Source: Acanthaster planci
Taxonomy: Eukaryota; Echinodermata; Asteroidea; Valvatida; Acanthasteridae
NCBI RefSeq assembly: GCF_001949145.1
Contig: NW_019091471.1
Location: 186,001-250,000, forward strand
Direction: 5' to 3'
DNA length: 64,000 nucleotides
Shown: one piece after another, positions 23,325 through 36,412 of the stretch
Numbering within the stretch: the first letter of the stretch is position 1
Layout of the letters: the number at the start of each line of letters is the position of its first letter
Program-made: the position numbers and the translations under genes
The notes under the pieces: model-generated
Database searches by the model: none
The model's input: the letters and a program-made list of their open reading frames with translations, nothing else
What the model was told of the DNA's origin: nothing

Positions 23325-25216
23325 CGTATTTATGAATGGTAGAGCGGTGGCCAAAGGTCTAGATGCGCAAATTATAATAATTTACTTAAGAAAACAGCAC
23401 TTAGCATGCTCAGTGGACACACAGCTTACGCAGTAACAATTCGACTCGAGAGTGCTATTATGCAACCTAACTGGCGCCCTCTTTCGTCAAGTAAATTACC
23501 AAGATCAATAATATTTCCATCAAACGGAAAATAAAACAAGTACACAACAAAGCAAAGTAAATTCTGCTGAACTGAAGTAGACCATGGAGGAATATTCCTC
23601 CACGAGTAGACCAAAATCAAGAAACAAATGACAATTACTACAAACGCAACAAAATGTCACGAAAAATAAGACAATTAAAATGATTTGAAATGCAAACATA
23701 AACGAAACAAAAACCAAAATACAAAACACAACACAAACCAAAAAACTCAAGGTATGAAAACAAACTAACATAATAAAAGGATCACATTATCTAAACTCTG
23801 ACTCTGATCTTTTCTTTTGGGGGGGGTTCATTACTGAAAATATAGGAACGATTAATATCCCAAAAATAATAATGATTATATACATAAAACCCAAAAGTAA
23901 GCATGACTGAGTGCAGGTTTTTCTTTTTACCGTATGCAAGTTAGGGGTACAAACATTACATTCACACAAAAGTCGACTGTATTTGGACAAAGGTTGACAA
24001 CCCTTGTCGCCGTACAATGACTCTGGCTCAAAAAAGAAACAAAACAGGGAAATTTTTACTAAAAAATATGAGAGTAAAAGACATAGTGATCATAAATTAA
24101 ACTACGCTCTTCTATCTGAAATGGACGCAATAGATCGGTTCTCGAAAGGAGCGACACTTTTGAAAGCTCTGCACATCAAAGGTTGGTTTTGTATCAAAGA
24201 CAGAAGTAACCAGCTATATTCCCGGATTTCCTTCCTCTTGACTGGGCCGCCCATGTTCCGACACGAGGGACGGAAGGTCAAATGTATGTGATTCTTCTAG
24301 TTCGTTCAACCGAATCGATATTGTGCACTTGCGATTTTTAATTTCATCATTTGCCATACATTTTTAGCTTTTGTTTAATCAAACTGAAAAAAAAATTATC
24401 AAACATTTTTGACTAGGAGCATTCGTTTTTGTTCTACCGTAATGACATTTGTTAAGATTGTTTGTGCGAATTTGATAATTTAGACATCTACTAAAAAGGC
24501 ATAAAGGTCACAGGGGGTGATAACTTCTACTGTATCTCTTTTTTTTTTTCATCTTGAAAATACGTAATGTCTTGTTTCATCGGATTAAGCTTGAAACGTG
24601 CTAAACTCAAAACAGGGCGTACCCCTGTTACTTACCCACGATTACCAGAAGGGGGAGGGTTCGAAATAGGATGGTTTTGGATCAATAAAGAGGATGCAGG
24701 GGACGACTCCCGAGGGAAATCTAAAAACAAAATCAAATACTGCAGTCTGGTGCATTTTACATACCCCAAAAGACAAATCAAAGATTCATATTTTGTGCTT
24801 TTTATTATGGAACTACGGAGGAATAGGGTAAGAAAAGGGTCCACTGAACCCCCGAATTCTTAAGTTGTAAAGGAGAAAAGGAAGGCTCATCAAAGTTAAT
24901 TTTCAAAAGCCCCCTAATACATTTTCAACTTTATTTTGTTGCTCTCTTTTAATTATTTTGATTTAACCCAAAAACTTGCATTTTAAGGATCTTTCAAATA
25001 TTTTGTGTTCTGTTTTCTGTTTTTGAATACACAAAGACAAGGCCGAATCCGGAACCAAATTTTCGGAGGGGGCAAACTTGTTTTGATGGGCCCAAAATAT
25101 TGGAATTTTTTTCCTTGTAACCTTTTATAGCCTTTCAGATGGGTCAGGCTACATCTAGGGCTTTTGCACGCTTCGGGAAGAAAGGGAAATGAATTCTCTA
25201 ATTGTTGAAAGAAAGA

Positions 25217-25336
25217 NNNNNNNNNNNNNNNNNNNNNNNNNNNNNNNNNNNNNNNNNNNNNNNNNNNNNNNNNNNNNNNNNNNNNNNNNNNNNNNNNNNN
25301 NNNNNNNNNNNNNNNNNNNNNNNNNNNNNNNNNNNN
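25217..25336. other. Assembly gap
   Basis: A run of 120 N between SLC48A1 and NKTR. No exon pattern points into it. Confidence 0.98.
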
Positions 25337-25437
25337 ATAGGGCTATAGTATAGTGGCTTTTTACAATCAGTCTCTTTTCTGTCGCCACCACAGCCCTACT
25401 TCAAGGCATGTCCTAAACGCCTGAAATCCAAACTGGG

Positions 25438-26190
25438 AAAAATGTTGCATCCTGACTTCACTATTCTCATCATATAGGCCTATCATCAGATCATCTCAAC
25501 AAACATGATAAAAGTCAGTCATTACAGAAATGCAGGAAAGACACAAATTCTGGACTTAGAAACATTTACCAATGTGGAAAAAATGTTGCATCCTGACGCC
25601 ACTTTTGACAACAAATTCTGAGCCCCAGCAGGTCGGAAACGAGGTTTCTCTCCTTGCCAATCTCTCACTCGGTCTCTCATTAATAAATGCGTGCACTGAT
25701 CTGCTGGATTACGAGGACTTGTTGCCCAAATGTGTTCGGTAGATATATTTAAGGCACCCAATGAATGAAGGCGAGGTCAAGAAGAGGTCACAGTGAATAA
25801 ATCTTTATTCATAGGAATTTTATGCTGTTGTATGAATAATTAGGCCTAGTCCTGTCCAATGCTAGTTGTGGAATTGTCCGAACATAGTAATTACCACTGT
25901 TTAGCACTTCTACGCATGTTTCCACCTTCATTGATCATGTCGGTTGAGGGCCTTCAATTTATCATTGCAGATGGAAGTCAGCCAAATTTCTGCCTACGAA
26001 TCTATCTGAAATACTTTGTTCACATATTTCTGACAGGTAAGCGCAAAAAAAAAAATCTGTTTCGAAAGTGGCGTCAGGTTGCAACATTTTTGCCACCGAT
26101 GTTGTTGGGAAATACTTATAAAATTCTCTTCACGCCCCATACACTTTGTACACAACTGTTGAAGTGGAGTCAGGATGCAACAATTTTTCC
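25438..26190. repeat. Four-copy inverted array of a GTTGCATCCTGAC motif
   Basis: GTTGCATCCTGAC occurs on the plus strand at 25444-25456 and, extended to GTTGCATCCTGACGCCAC, at 25585-25602. It returns inverted as GTGGCGTCAGGTTGCAAC at 26068-26085 and GTGGAGTCAGGATGCAAC at 26164-26181. Each copy is bordered by an A-rich GGAAAAA run on the outer side in its own orientation. The two-right, two-left arrangement over 750 bp resembles subterminal transposase-binding repeats of a degenerate DNA transposon. No transposase is visible inside. Confidence 0.65.
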
Positions 26191-26439
26191 CCAAACTGAA
26201 GGATTGTCACAAACTTTGTATCCTAATATTTTCCGAAATGAGAATGATTTGACAATTTTACTTACACCGGCGCATTCCTCAGAATTTGGACTTTAATATG
26301 AGCACCACCCAAAAGCTTTCCCAAACCGTATATTTTTGATGTTTGGCGTCTTGAGAACCAGGCCTGTGTCATTTCTGTTCTGACCATGGGCGGCACTATT
26401 TTTAAAAACAAAAGGAGCGCTTCTTATGCAGGAAGTCAA

Positions 26440-26490
26440 TACCCCGAGAACTGTGGGGTCCGATCTCCACTCCTCTCCCAAGAGCCCCAC
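26440..26490. repeat. Partial copy of the ACTGTGGGGTCC foldback family
   Basis: TACCCCGAGAACTGTGGGGT at the left and GCCCCACAG at the right form a short imperfect inverted repeat. It shares its core with the full palindrome at 60804-60906 and the fragment at about 56180-56280. Confidence 0.5.
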
Positions 26491-28605
26491 AGAAAAAGAG
26501 CCTTGTTCGCCATAGGCTATGCATGACGTTTAACAGGGCACGAACAGCGATTCCATTCGAGTTGTGTACCGGTAGAAATGTTGCTTCATTTCCCCTAAGA
26601 ATTTTATGTAAGATAGCTTACATACCTTTGTTTTGAGTACCAAGAGAGAAAAGGGCCAAAACCATGCCGGTTTCCAAAAAAAGGTGCAAATATTTCCTGA
26701 TCAGTGTCTGAGAGTCATGTAGTTCGCATTTGTACTTGCGAAGATAAGCCACGACCAAATCGTTGACTACGGCTGCGATCGATACACAAGACAAGGAAAT
26801 CAGCTGCAGCTGCTTTCCGTATGTGTGTGTGTGCAATTCTTAGCCGCGCTGGTTGAAAAGGCAGTTGGCTGTGGTGCGCAGGGGGTCACACTGACCAATC
26901 ATAGGGCTCCTCGTTATTTATGCCCAAATTTAAGGAAGACAAGCAACCGCCGTTGGGTGCACAAAGCCGCTCAACAGGAACCATTCACTGTGCGACAGCG
27001 CGCTCATGTGCACTGGTTCCCATCAAGTACTGTTGCAGTGTCACTCATCTACAGGCAATGGATACATTTTATCGTCCTTGTCACAGTCTCCCATGCCGCC
27101 AACCCACAGAGGAGTAAATGTTATGCGGTTTCATTCTTTTCTCAGGAGATTTCCTGGGGAGAATTGTATAAACCAGGGTTTGCCCTTAACTTTCTTTTCT
27201 CACTTGCAAGGTGGACCAGCAGTGATGGCTTTTTACTTGTCTGCCAGCATTTTCACTAATCCGCGTCTTCCCCCAAATTTCAACATTGTTTTTTGGCAGT
27301 TGTGTTTTCTGCTTCAACATCATGCATAACAGTGTGCACTTGGTGCTGACTGTTGTTTAATTGTTGATGAGTAATCATAAATGGCCATGGGAATTATGAA
27401 TTTCATTGTTTATGAAATAATCTCCATAGTAAACACTAGAACGTGTTGTTTGCTTCACTGTTAGAACTAAATGAAAGTGTGTTCAATTGAAAAAAGTTGC
27501 AAATTTATTTCATGTTTAATGAAAAATAAATATAGGCTTACAGTTGGAAAAAAATAAAACACAGGAAAACTTAAGAGTGGAAAGAAAATCAACACCTGAC
27601 ATATTTTTATTTCTAATTTAACTTTAAAATCATTATCATACTTTTGAGGTAAAAAAGTGGTTGAATTTGGAAAAGACAACTTCCGACGATAAAGGCTAAG
27701 ATGAAGTCACACAAGACATCCCGCATGGCTACAGACATTTATTTTATGCATGGCTTCACTTGGGCACTGTACCTCTGGACAACCCTCGAAAATAGGTCAT
27801 GGTCAGCAAGGGGTAGCGCATTCATAAGACCATCGGAGATCACTCCGTTGAGCGAAAACTGGGAAGGTCAAGTTTTGCGACCGAGTATTTTTAAAAATTA
27901 GCTTTTTGCTCACAAATGTACATTTTACTTATTTACTGTACATGCCGTTTGTGTTTATTACATTGTGAATTCACATGCAAAGCTCCTGTCTTGAAACACC
28001 CAACCTGTGATGTGGTTAGGCAGGACGTGGATGACGCCATGTTAAAAATAATGCCCGGATATCTCCCAACCATGGTGGTGCATCTGTGTATGGGAAGTCA
28101 AGGCACCAGACGGGAGCTTCCCGTGTGAATTACGCATTTCACAGTGCCCGGTGCCTTAACTCATTAAGGATTTTAATGAGATTAAGGGTGATAGTGTAAA
28201 AGTTTAAACTCTGAAGAATATACCAGTGTGGGTAAAAATGTGCAGTCTTGTGGAAGATATTAGGATTTGAAGTTTGTGACAACTGTGTAGTTGGGACTTC
28301 AGGCATTAACTTCCTGCACTGAAGTAGGGCTGTGATGGCCACAATGTCAAAAGAGAGCCTTTCACAGCCCTATGTGTTGGGCTAATGCCCAGCCCTAAGT
28401 TACGAAAAGTCGATGATTTGATTTAAAACTAGTTTAAAGGATAATATCGCAACTTTTAGGGGGTAGGTGAAAATCCCCTATCAGGAAAAACATTCCTGGA
28501 TCAGCCTCAAAGTCATACAAATGAAATATAATGTGCATGTAAAAAAAGAGTAACCAAATCTAGGATGCTTGATATCTCTATTCTTTTAGATTCTTTTTTG
28601 CAAAG

Positions 28606-31600
28606 ATGGTGGCGTCGTCTGCGAAGCATCGACCAAGATGCTTCTTTGACATCACTATCAATGGAACTCTGGGTAAGATTCTTTCCTGGGTACTCTCTGA
28701 CGACATTTTATTTTACATGCCTGTGGCCAGCACGCTTCCATATGTCATGCGTATTTGCCAGACTGTCTTAAGTTTAACAGTTGTGTGCCTGTAAATAAAA
28801 AAAGCGATTTATGATGTGAAAATGCTGAATTGGTTACACAAATCGCACTTTACTTGCTGGGTATCATGGGAGAAGTTCAGCATTGACTTTATATATTGAT
28901 ACTGCTAAAGCAGTGTTTATAATGCATAAGTTGACAAGGAATCTGTAGCTTCTTAGGTTGTTCTTCTTTCAAAAAGTTGTCAAATACGTCTTTGTATTTG
29001 CCTGTCATTTCTCTTTCATTTGACATATTGGGCAACAGAACAGATTGCGTGTTTTACTTTAAAACCAGCAATTTATCTGTAATTCCCTCTGCAGCTGGAC
29101 GGGTGACCTTTGAACTCTTTGCAGACATCTGCCCCCTGACCTGCGAGAATTTCAGGGCCCTTTGCACTGGTAAGAGCTTTATGAACTTGAATGGATCACG
29201 AAAGGGTTTGTGTATTTAGTCAGTGAGCCAATTTGGTATTTCAAAAAGGGGGAAGTCATCCGAGGACAGAGTACCTGATGTTATACTTGTTCAAACACAT
29301 TTGATGCATGTGCATATAGCACTGACCTCAAATACAAATATTGATTTTCTTGAACGGTCTACAATGAGTTGCATTTTGAACAATGGGAGTCGGTTTACTG
29401 CATTTGCTCACTGGAACCTTAATACTAAATCCTGATTTGACGGGCCTAGGTGGGGTCAGGTCTGAATAACTTTGCAAATTTACATAAGCAGAAACACAGG
29501 TCTACTGGAAATGAAGCAGAGGCTAGCTGGTGACTTGTCCAGTGGTGCACGTGTGTTATTTTGAGCCACAGCCAAGTACAGTATTATGGACACCACTGAA
29601 CAATCTGTCGAGTGCCAAGGTCAATTAATTCAGCCCAAAGTCCCCCCCTTGAAGTTGAGCTTATTCAACCTTGCAATCATATGCATGCATTCCTTGCATG
29701 CATTAGATGTGCAGTCTGTATGTGTTCCTTGAGATGTTCCCCATCCACTCTGCAAAACACATAACGAGTCTTTGACCCCAAAAATTAAATAGAAATGTTG
29801 ACATGCCTCAAACTGATGGCCCTTCTATGTTCAAAGCTGTCTAGTTGGAATGTGTCACAGGGCACAGTGTGACAATGCTGGAGCTGTAATGAAAGGTATT
29901 AATAGGACCAAGAAGATGTAGGTTAGTTCCTGTTGTACGTTAAGGTTACCCTGGCAAGGGCCTGATTTTCTGCTTCTTGAATTTTTACGTTGATCTGATT
30001 GGGGTGTACAGAAATCAGGCAAACTTTGCTCACCCAGGAAGAGACTAAAAACAGTGACATTGCCATTCAGACGATGTGTAAGGTTAATATTGTTTTTCTC
30101 TTGCTGCGCCACACAGGTGAGAAGGGTGCTGGCAAGACCACAGGAAAACCCTTGCACTATAAGGGCACACCAATCCACCGTGTGGTCAAGGACTTCATCA
30201 TACAAGGAGGCGATTTCAGTGCAGGTGAGCCCCTGAACCCATCCAACTTGGGGAGTTATTGAGATTATTGTGATCGGAATTTGGGAATGTCAGGTTTTCC
30301 AAGAAGCATTGGTTCGTACTAAGAGGTCTGCTCAGTTGTCTTGGTCAGTGCTCAGACTTTCTGAATTACTGTAATTTTTGAAATACAAGCTGCGGCTCAT
30401 ACGTTGATTCTCACGCTGAAAACTGTCTCTGCGGCTTATACGCTGGGCGGCTTATACGGCAAACTGTGAAGGATAAAATCAGTCACAAAAGCCAGGCCCG
30501 GGCCATGCATACCACATGAAGGCTGCGCAGTCATGTTTTCGTTGGTTGGTGTTTACATCTCAAAACTGGAAGCTCGGAGAATTAATAAAAATTCGAGTTG
30601 TCCGGATATTGAGTTATTAACAGAATTTTCCAAGTCATGGAGTCACGAAACACATACATGACATGTGTATGTAATGTTAAACTATACTTGCTCTTTAGCA
30701 ACAATTTTTGATGATTTTTTCCATGAATGGGTTGGCGGTAGCAGTCAGGCTAGCCTGAAAACAGGGTTTTGCGTGATCGTGGTGGTGCGTGGGTGCCATG
30801 CCGCATGCAGCATGCATGCAGCACAAGCTGTTCCTTTGTGATGACTCGAACCAAGGTCTCTTAGCCGATTTTTCATTGTTGAAGCAATTTGGCAGTGTTT
30901 TTTGATCTGCGTCACGAAAATGTCCATATAAGCCTATTCTTTTGGCAAGAAATAGTCAACCCACACGGGACTACCATCCAGCCCGCAAAAAAGATTAAAT
31001 TTGAGGACTTAGTATTCACTTTTTATGGTGACACTCGTTCGCGGATTGCACATGTAGTGCAACCATTGACATACCGTACATGTTGAATTAGCACTTCAGC
31101 ACGCAGCACGATGACCTTCATGGTTGGATCATCAGCGCTGTGGTGTGGCTTATACGCCGATGTGGCTTATATGCTGAATTTAAATCTTAATTTGCCAATC
31201 TTTGCGTTGCTGCGGCTTATACACCGGGTAGCTTATATTCCGAAAATTACGGTACTTGCATGTGAAAGTTTGGCATTCTCTGCAGTGCTCTGACATAATC
31301 AAGTCAGCAAATTGGAAAATGCTTTTCAACTTGTCAAAAACCTTAACTCGAAGTGCGTTTGTGCATGGTTGAGGAGTAAAAGATTGTTAGAGAAAGTTCT
31401 GCATTTCATGATGGGGTTGGGTAACTCAGAGGTAGGGTCAATGAAGTTCACAGCTATAAAAATAAAATTTCATGGTCCCTCCCCAAAAAATGTTTTAGAG
31501 TTGATTCCTCATGAACTTATCCTTGGTTGCTTTTTTGACAGGAAATGGGACAGGGGGAGAGTCCATCTACGGTGGAACATTTAGTGGTGAGTACCATGGT

Positions 31601-34600
31601 TGGAGAAATATGACCTGCCTTCTCCAACTCGTCTCTAGGATCAGTGGGTCTTTCTGTTATTGTTTTTCTTTTTATGGTAGTATTAACCATATGCTGCTGG
31701 GAACCAGACAAAAGAGCTAGGCCTTATAACAAAAGACCGTACTCGGAACAAAAGAGCGAGCTGCTGGGAATTGCTAACCTTTTTTCAGTTGTCAATAGCG
31801 GAGGAAATCAGTCATTGTTTTGAAAGATTATGCCACTGTTTGTGGCATTCAGCATGAGCGCATTACCACAAGAGACAAAAGCGCTCCAGTGATGAACAAC
31901 ACCGCTGCACGCTAATCTGGCCTGTATTGAAAAGACGCCAGCATCGCGCACTGTGCCAGTTTTGGGAAGAAAAGAAACTTATGTAACACTGCCTAGTCTG
32001 GGCTCTTTTTACCAGGCGGCGGGCCTGACTGAAGTACTGGAGCATCAATAGATGATGTCTGTTAGATTAGAGTAGCCACCAGACAGTCATTCTTGTGGGT
32101 GTAAACGTCCAGTAAATGAAGTTATGATTTTTGGAAGAATTTTGAAAACGGAAAATCTTGACAATTTCCCGGTTTTACATTATGCAACTTCAAATTCCAC
32201 CCGGCAACAAGTGGTTAATGATACGTGGTATGAACTACAAGTATCCCATCCTGCTGAATGCTGAGCAGTAGATCATGTGCCTTATGCCCCACAAAGAGGA
32301 GGGGCGGAACAGATTTGGATGTCAAGAGAAGTGAGGTTATTTCCATGCTGCACTTTCATGATTTTGTCTGCTGATGTATTTGGTCTCTTGTATGCTTGTT
32401 TCAACAGTGTTTCTATGACACTCTGAGACATACTGTTCTTGACGTTTTGATCCCAGCTGAATCTTTCTCAATCTTTGAGAAAGGTTCTGCCAGGATTGAA
32501 ACATCAGGCCCTCCAACTTCTCTGATTTGTATTTTAGGTCACTGTAGCCAGCAAGCACTTTGCTGCTGTTTTTGTATGATTATACTGTTCTTCTTTAACT
32601 TGAAATTATGGAGCCCTTGCTGACAAACAATCCCAAATTTTTTGCACTTGTGTTACTCAATAAAAGTTCTTTCCAATGGATTGTCATGTAAATTTCAAAT
32701 TCACAGTTTTCTTTGACCAAACTGGAATTTGGAAGGTTTCGTGCATATCTTTTTATTATTACAAATTGAAAACAAAAACTTAATAATCTGTTACTGGACA
32801 GTTACTGGATTCAGGATGTCTTTCTGCTGCTGTGAGAAGGTGAACAAAAAGGTCTTTTAGGAATCAATGATATAAAACTTATACCAAGTGTAATTAAACA
32901 TGCAGCCTTTTTTTTGGGGGGGGGCTACGTAACACCTTTAAAATCCACGAGGAGGCTTCAAGCTGTCTTACAGGACTGAGAAAGGCACAGCCTGTGTGTA
33001 TGACTTGATTCTCCATGAAAATCTAAGATAAAAAGTACCATTCGTTTCCTGCTCAGTAGTGGATTCTTTGAGGATCTGGAAAGAGTGCTCTCGAAGGAAG
33101 CCTACATGTACGTACATGTAATTCCCTGAAATGTACATGTATGTGGTGCTTAGAGGTGTAGCTGTACCATTGACATGGACATAAATTGGATGGGGAAATC
33201 TTGACATGCCTCTTGGACATTCCTTATTTCATATAATTTCATACTTTTTAGTTAATCGCAGCCAAATCATTGATTGAAGAATTAGGGTTTCCAAGACAAC
33301 CGTAAGCATTATGCCATGATAGCATCAAGACATCATCTTGTTCTTGCTATTAATTGTGACCTGACTCCTAATCAGATGTAGAAGTCCCCTTTTGGATGTT
33401 ATTTGTTTCTTATTCAATTGAGACTGTTTTCTTCTCATTTCAATTTGCAGATGAGAATTTTGACCTGAAACACGACAAGCCATTTTTGCTATCCATGGCC
33501 AATCGTGGCAAGGATACAAATGGGTCGCAGTTCTTCATGTAAGTATCTCAGTCGATTGGATTTGGCATGGGTAAGGGTTGGGAGACTAGGCTGCTCTATG
33601 CTAGGTTCAGCTGAGGCATAGGAAGGTGTGAGGGGTGAAGAGTGCAGATTGTGTGAGGATCGAGATCCCTAGCAACCAACTGCATATGCCAGGTTAGCAG
33701 CCAAAGAATACTGTCAAGTCATAGTGCAATTGGGCATTGACTATATAACACCCCCAGGGAATTGTCATGAAGTTGTCTTTATGCTTTTCAACTCCAAGAT
33801 GGAGGCCATGGTTCAACACCAATTTTAGCACTCTTGACTATGTTCAACGTTTTGTCTCCAAGTCTGCATTCAGAGGTGTCCTTGTGTGGTAGAGGGCCCT
33901 TGGTGCAAAGCATCTTTCTTGAGAAGTTTATTGTCAGTAATGTCTTGTATGAGCCGGAAAGCTAAATTGCACTCTAGTTTTCAATTAGTTGGTTCAGTAT
34001 AGCAAAGTTTGATTTTCTTGTGTTTTCCTTGTAACTAATGATTTGTACCTTTGGTCACAATCTGGACTTGGGATCAAGGTGGAGATGATGAAGATAAGAG
34101 GAGAGATAAAGAGTGAATGATGAGACAAGATTTGAATTTGATTGGTATGAAACAAAAACAAAAATAACAGAAGGAGCAAGTAAGAAAGAATTCGAGAAAG
34201 TGCAAGGAACCATTCTACAAACTTTTGAAAAGAGTTGAGCTCAGTGTAAAACTTTAACGACACTTTTGCCAAGCCTAATTATTTAAGAGGTTCTCGAGCT
34301 GTGTGTGAAATTTGCTGGCTCTTGGCTCTGCAAAATTCAAAACTTCCATCAGAAATATAACACTTCCATTCATGAGCAGTGGACAGAAAGTTGTTTGGGG
34401 AAAACTGAGAGTGATTTATGGCAAAGGGAGGCGAGTTCATGAGTAGAGTATTTTGTGTCTGCGCTATGTGATAGTAAAAATGTGCCCTGTGCACGAGGAA
34501 GATTACCCTTTTTGCTCTTGTAACATCTTTTTTACTTTTTGTGTGTTTTCCATTAAATCTTCACTCATTAGTGATCGTTTCTATTTTGCTGTTTCTGTGT

Positions 34601-36412
34601 TGAATTACTGTTTTGCAGAAAAAAATACTTCTATTCCAGCAGCAGTTGAAGGTAATTGGTCCGTAAACTTGTGTGTGTGTCTGAATTTCAGATGCGCACA
34701 CCCAGTGTGTTCCTTACCTAGGAGTAATCATGGCTTTATGGTCTTCTGCTTGGACTTACTGTGGAAGATACGCAGTTGATATTAAGCTGTAGTGTTAGCC
34801 TAATGTTCATTGTTTGGCATTTCATAAATTATTGAGTGTGCTATCCCAATCTTATTTAGCATCCCAGAGCTTTCTGAAATACAGCGAGTCTCATTCACAA
34901 CTAGGCCCTAAAATTTGGGGAAACTTTTCGACTTAACCGGTTTCACACATTTCCTTGGACTCCTTGGACATGGTTAGCTTCACAGAAAATCTTTTGGTTA
35001 CAAAAATTGTTTGGATTTCTAAGATACTAATCTAGTAAGTATCAGATTAAATGTGGTATTATTGCTTTGGAGAGCACATGTGCACTTTCCTATACCAGAT
35101 AATTTCTCTAAAAGATGCGTCAAAGAACAAGTGAAGATTAACAACTTCTTTATCCCTTCTCTTGAAATAGACATCCTGTAGTCTTAGTGAATTCAGGTAT
35201 TTCTTGAGCTTGAACTTTGGATCAAACTTTTCCTTGGAGTCACAGTTTTGTGAAGCCTGGTGACTTGCAACAACTCATGTATGAAGGCTGGTCAAATTGT
35301 CTTCCGTGTCTAGGCCATTGACATTGGTTTCGCACGGAAATCTCCTGTTGCAGGATGTTTCCCACAGAGACAAATTACATAGGACCAGTGGAATCAGATT
35401 CCTTGCGGAAGATTTGCATAACTTATCCCACTAATGACAATTTGTTTCCAGAATGTTGCACTCTTTTATGACATAACTGATTGAACTCAATTTGTTTGTT
35501 TGTTTTTTTCTTCCTTATAAATTTCTTTCTTCTGGATCCTGTGATACAGCACAACCAGCCCTGCGCCGCATCTGGATGGGTAAGAGCTTCCTTACAGTTG
35601 GCCATGTGCACATGTGTACCAGACCGCATGTTCACTCAGAAAGGTCCCCTAGTGTTGCGAAACCATCTAGGGCCAGTGTTTTTGTACATGTGTTGGCATA
35701 GTGTACATTTGCCATTAATTACTGGGATGTGCACTGAGACTACACTGATCTTGTGTTCAGACTAGGCTTGATCTTGGTCAGTTTGTAGGTTGCTCTATTG
35801 TTCATGTACATTGTACAGTAAGTTGTAGTTTTAATGAACTTACTAGTTTTGTTTGCCCCATATACGGGTCTTGTTTGATGTCTTGTTGGCATTGATAATA
35901 GATGGATCTTGTCCAGTCCAATGATATGTGATTAGCTCCTACAAAATGAGTATTGAGGCCATTTTGTCAGAAGTTTATATGAGAGCAACCTGAGCTCTTT
36001 GTTCTAAATTACTCTTTTGTGGAATACTGAGGAAAATAAGTGTGTTGTGGAATAGTGTGAGGGTTCCTATGGGTTTACCTTGTGCAGGATTCTTTTAAAG
36101 GCAAATTACCTCAAAAGTGGGTCGGGCTGCTTTGCAGCTTGCTCTGTTAGGTTGGGTCACATTTGTCCTGACATCCAAGACATGGCAATATCATTGATTG
36201 ACTGAACAATCCCTGTAGTCCATCCAGTGATCATTTTATCTGATTTTGCCTTTCTATCTGCTTTAGGATTCACACTGTGTTTGGCCAGGTGTTAATGGGC
36301 ATGGAGGTTGTGCAGGAGATTGAGAACCAGAGAGTGGACAATAAGAGCCGTCCCACCACCGATGTGCGCGTGGCCAACTGCGGCGAGCTGGTCTTGAAAA
36401 TGAAAGCCAAAG
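28606..36412 (+). other. NKTR: NKTR exons 1-7: cyclophilin domain
   Basis: Seven exons encode residues 1-186. The active-site residues of cyclophilins are recognisable: Arg69, Phe74 and Gln77 in [14 protein letters not shown], and QFF at 125-127. His135 (PHLDG) replaces the tryptophan of cyclophilin A, exactly as in vertebrate NKTR and PPIG, a change known to lower cyclosporin binding in the family. The insert [17 protein letters not shown] typical of large cyclophilins is present. Exon 6 is only 30 nt (35550-35579), and exon 4 is 45 nt. Intron 3 is largely filled by a transposon-like element at 30367-31254. Confidence 0.93.

Larger units (their letters stand above)
23325..28605. other. Divergent intergenic region between SLC48A1 and NKTR
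   Basis: This 5.3 kb interval holds the start-proximal regions of two divergently transcribed genes, an assembly gap (25217-25336), an inverted array of short repeats (25438-26190) and a partial foldback relative at 26440-26490. A pyrimidine-rich tract with AG dinucleotides lies just before the NKTR start codon, so NKTR may have a spliced 5' UTR with its promoter further left. A possible minus-strand exon (about 26626-26778, acceptor CGCAG, donor GTATGT) is open throughout, but its product is not recognised. Confidence 0.45.

Noticed and set aside
34617-34660. TTTTGCAG followed by A-rich sequence as NKTR exon 6
   Set aside because: It does not encode the ITT-P-PHLDG segment; the 30-nt exon at 35550-35579 does, in the correct phase.
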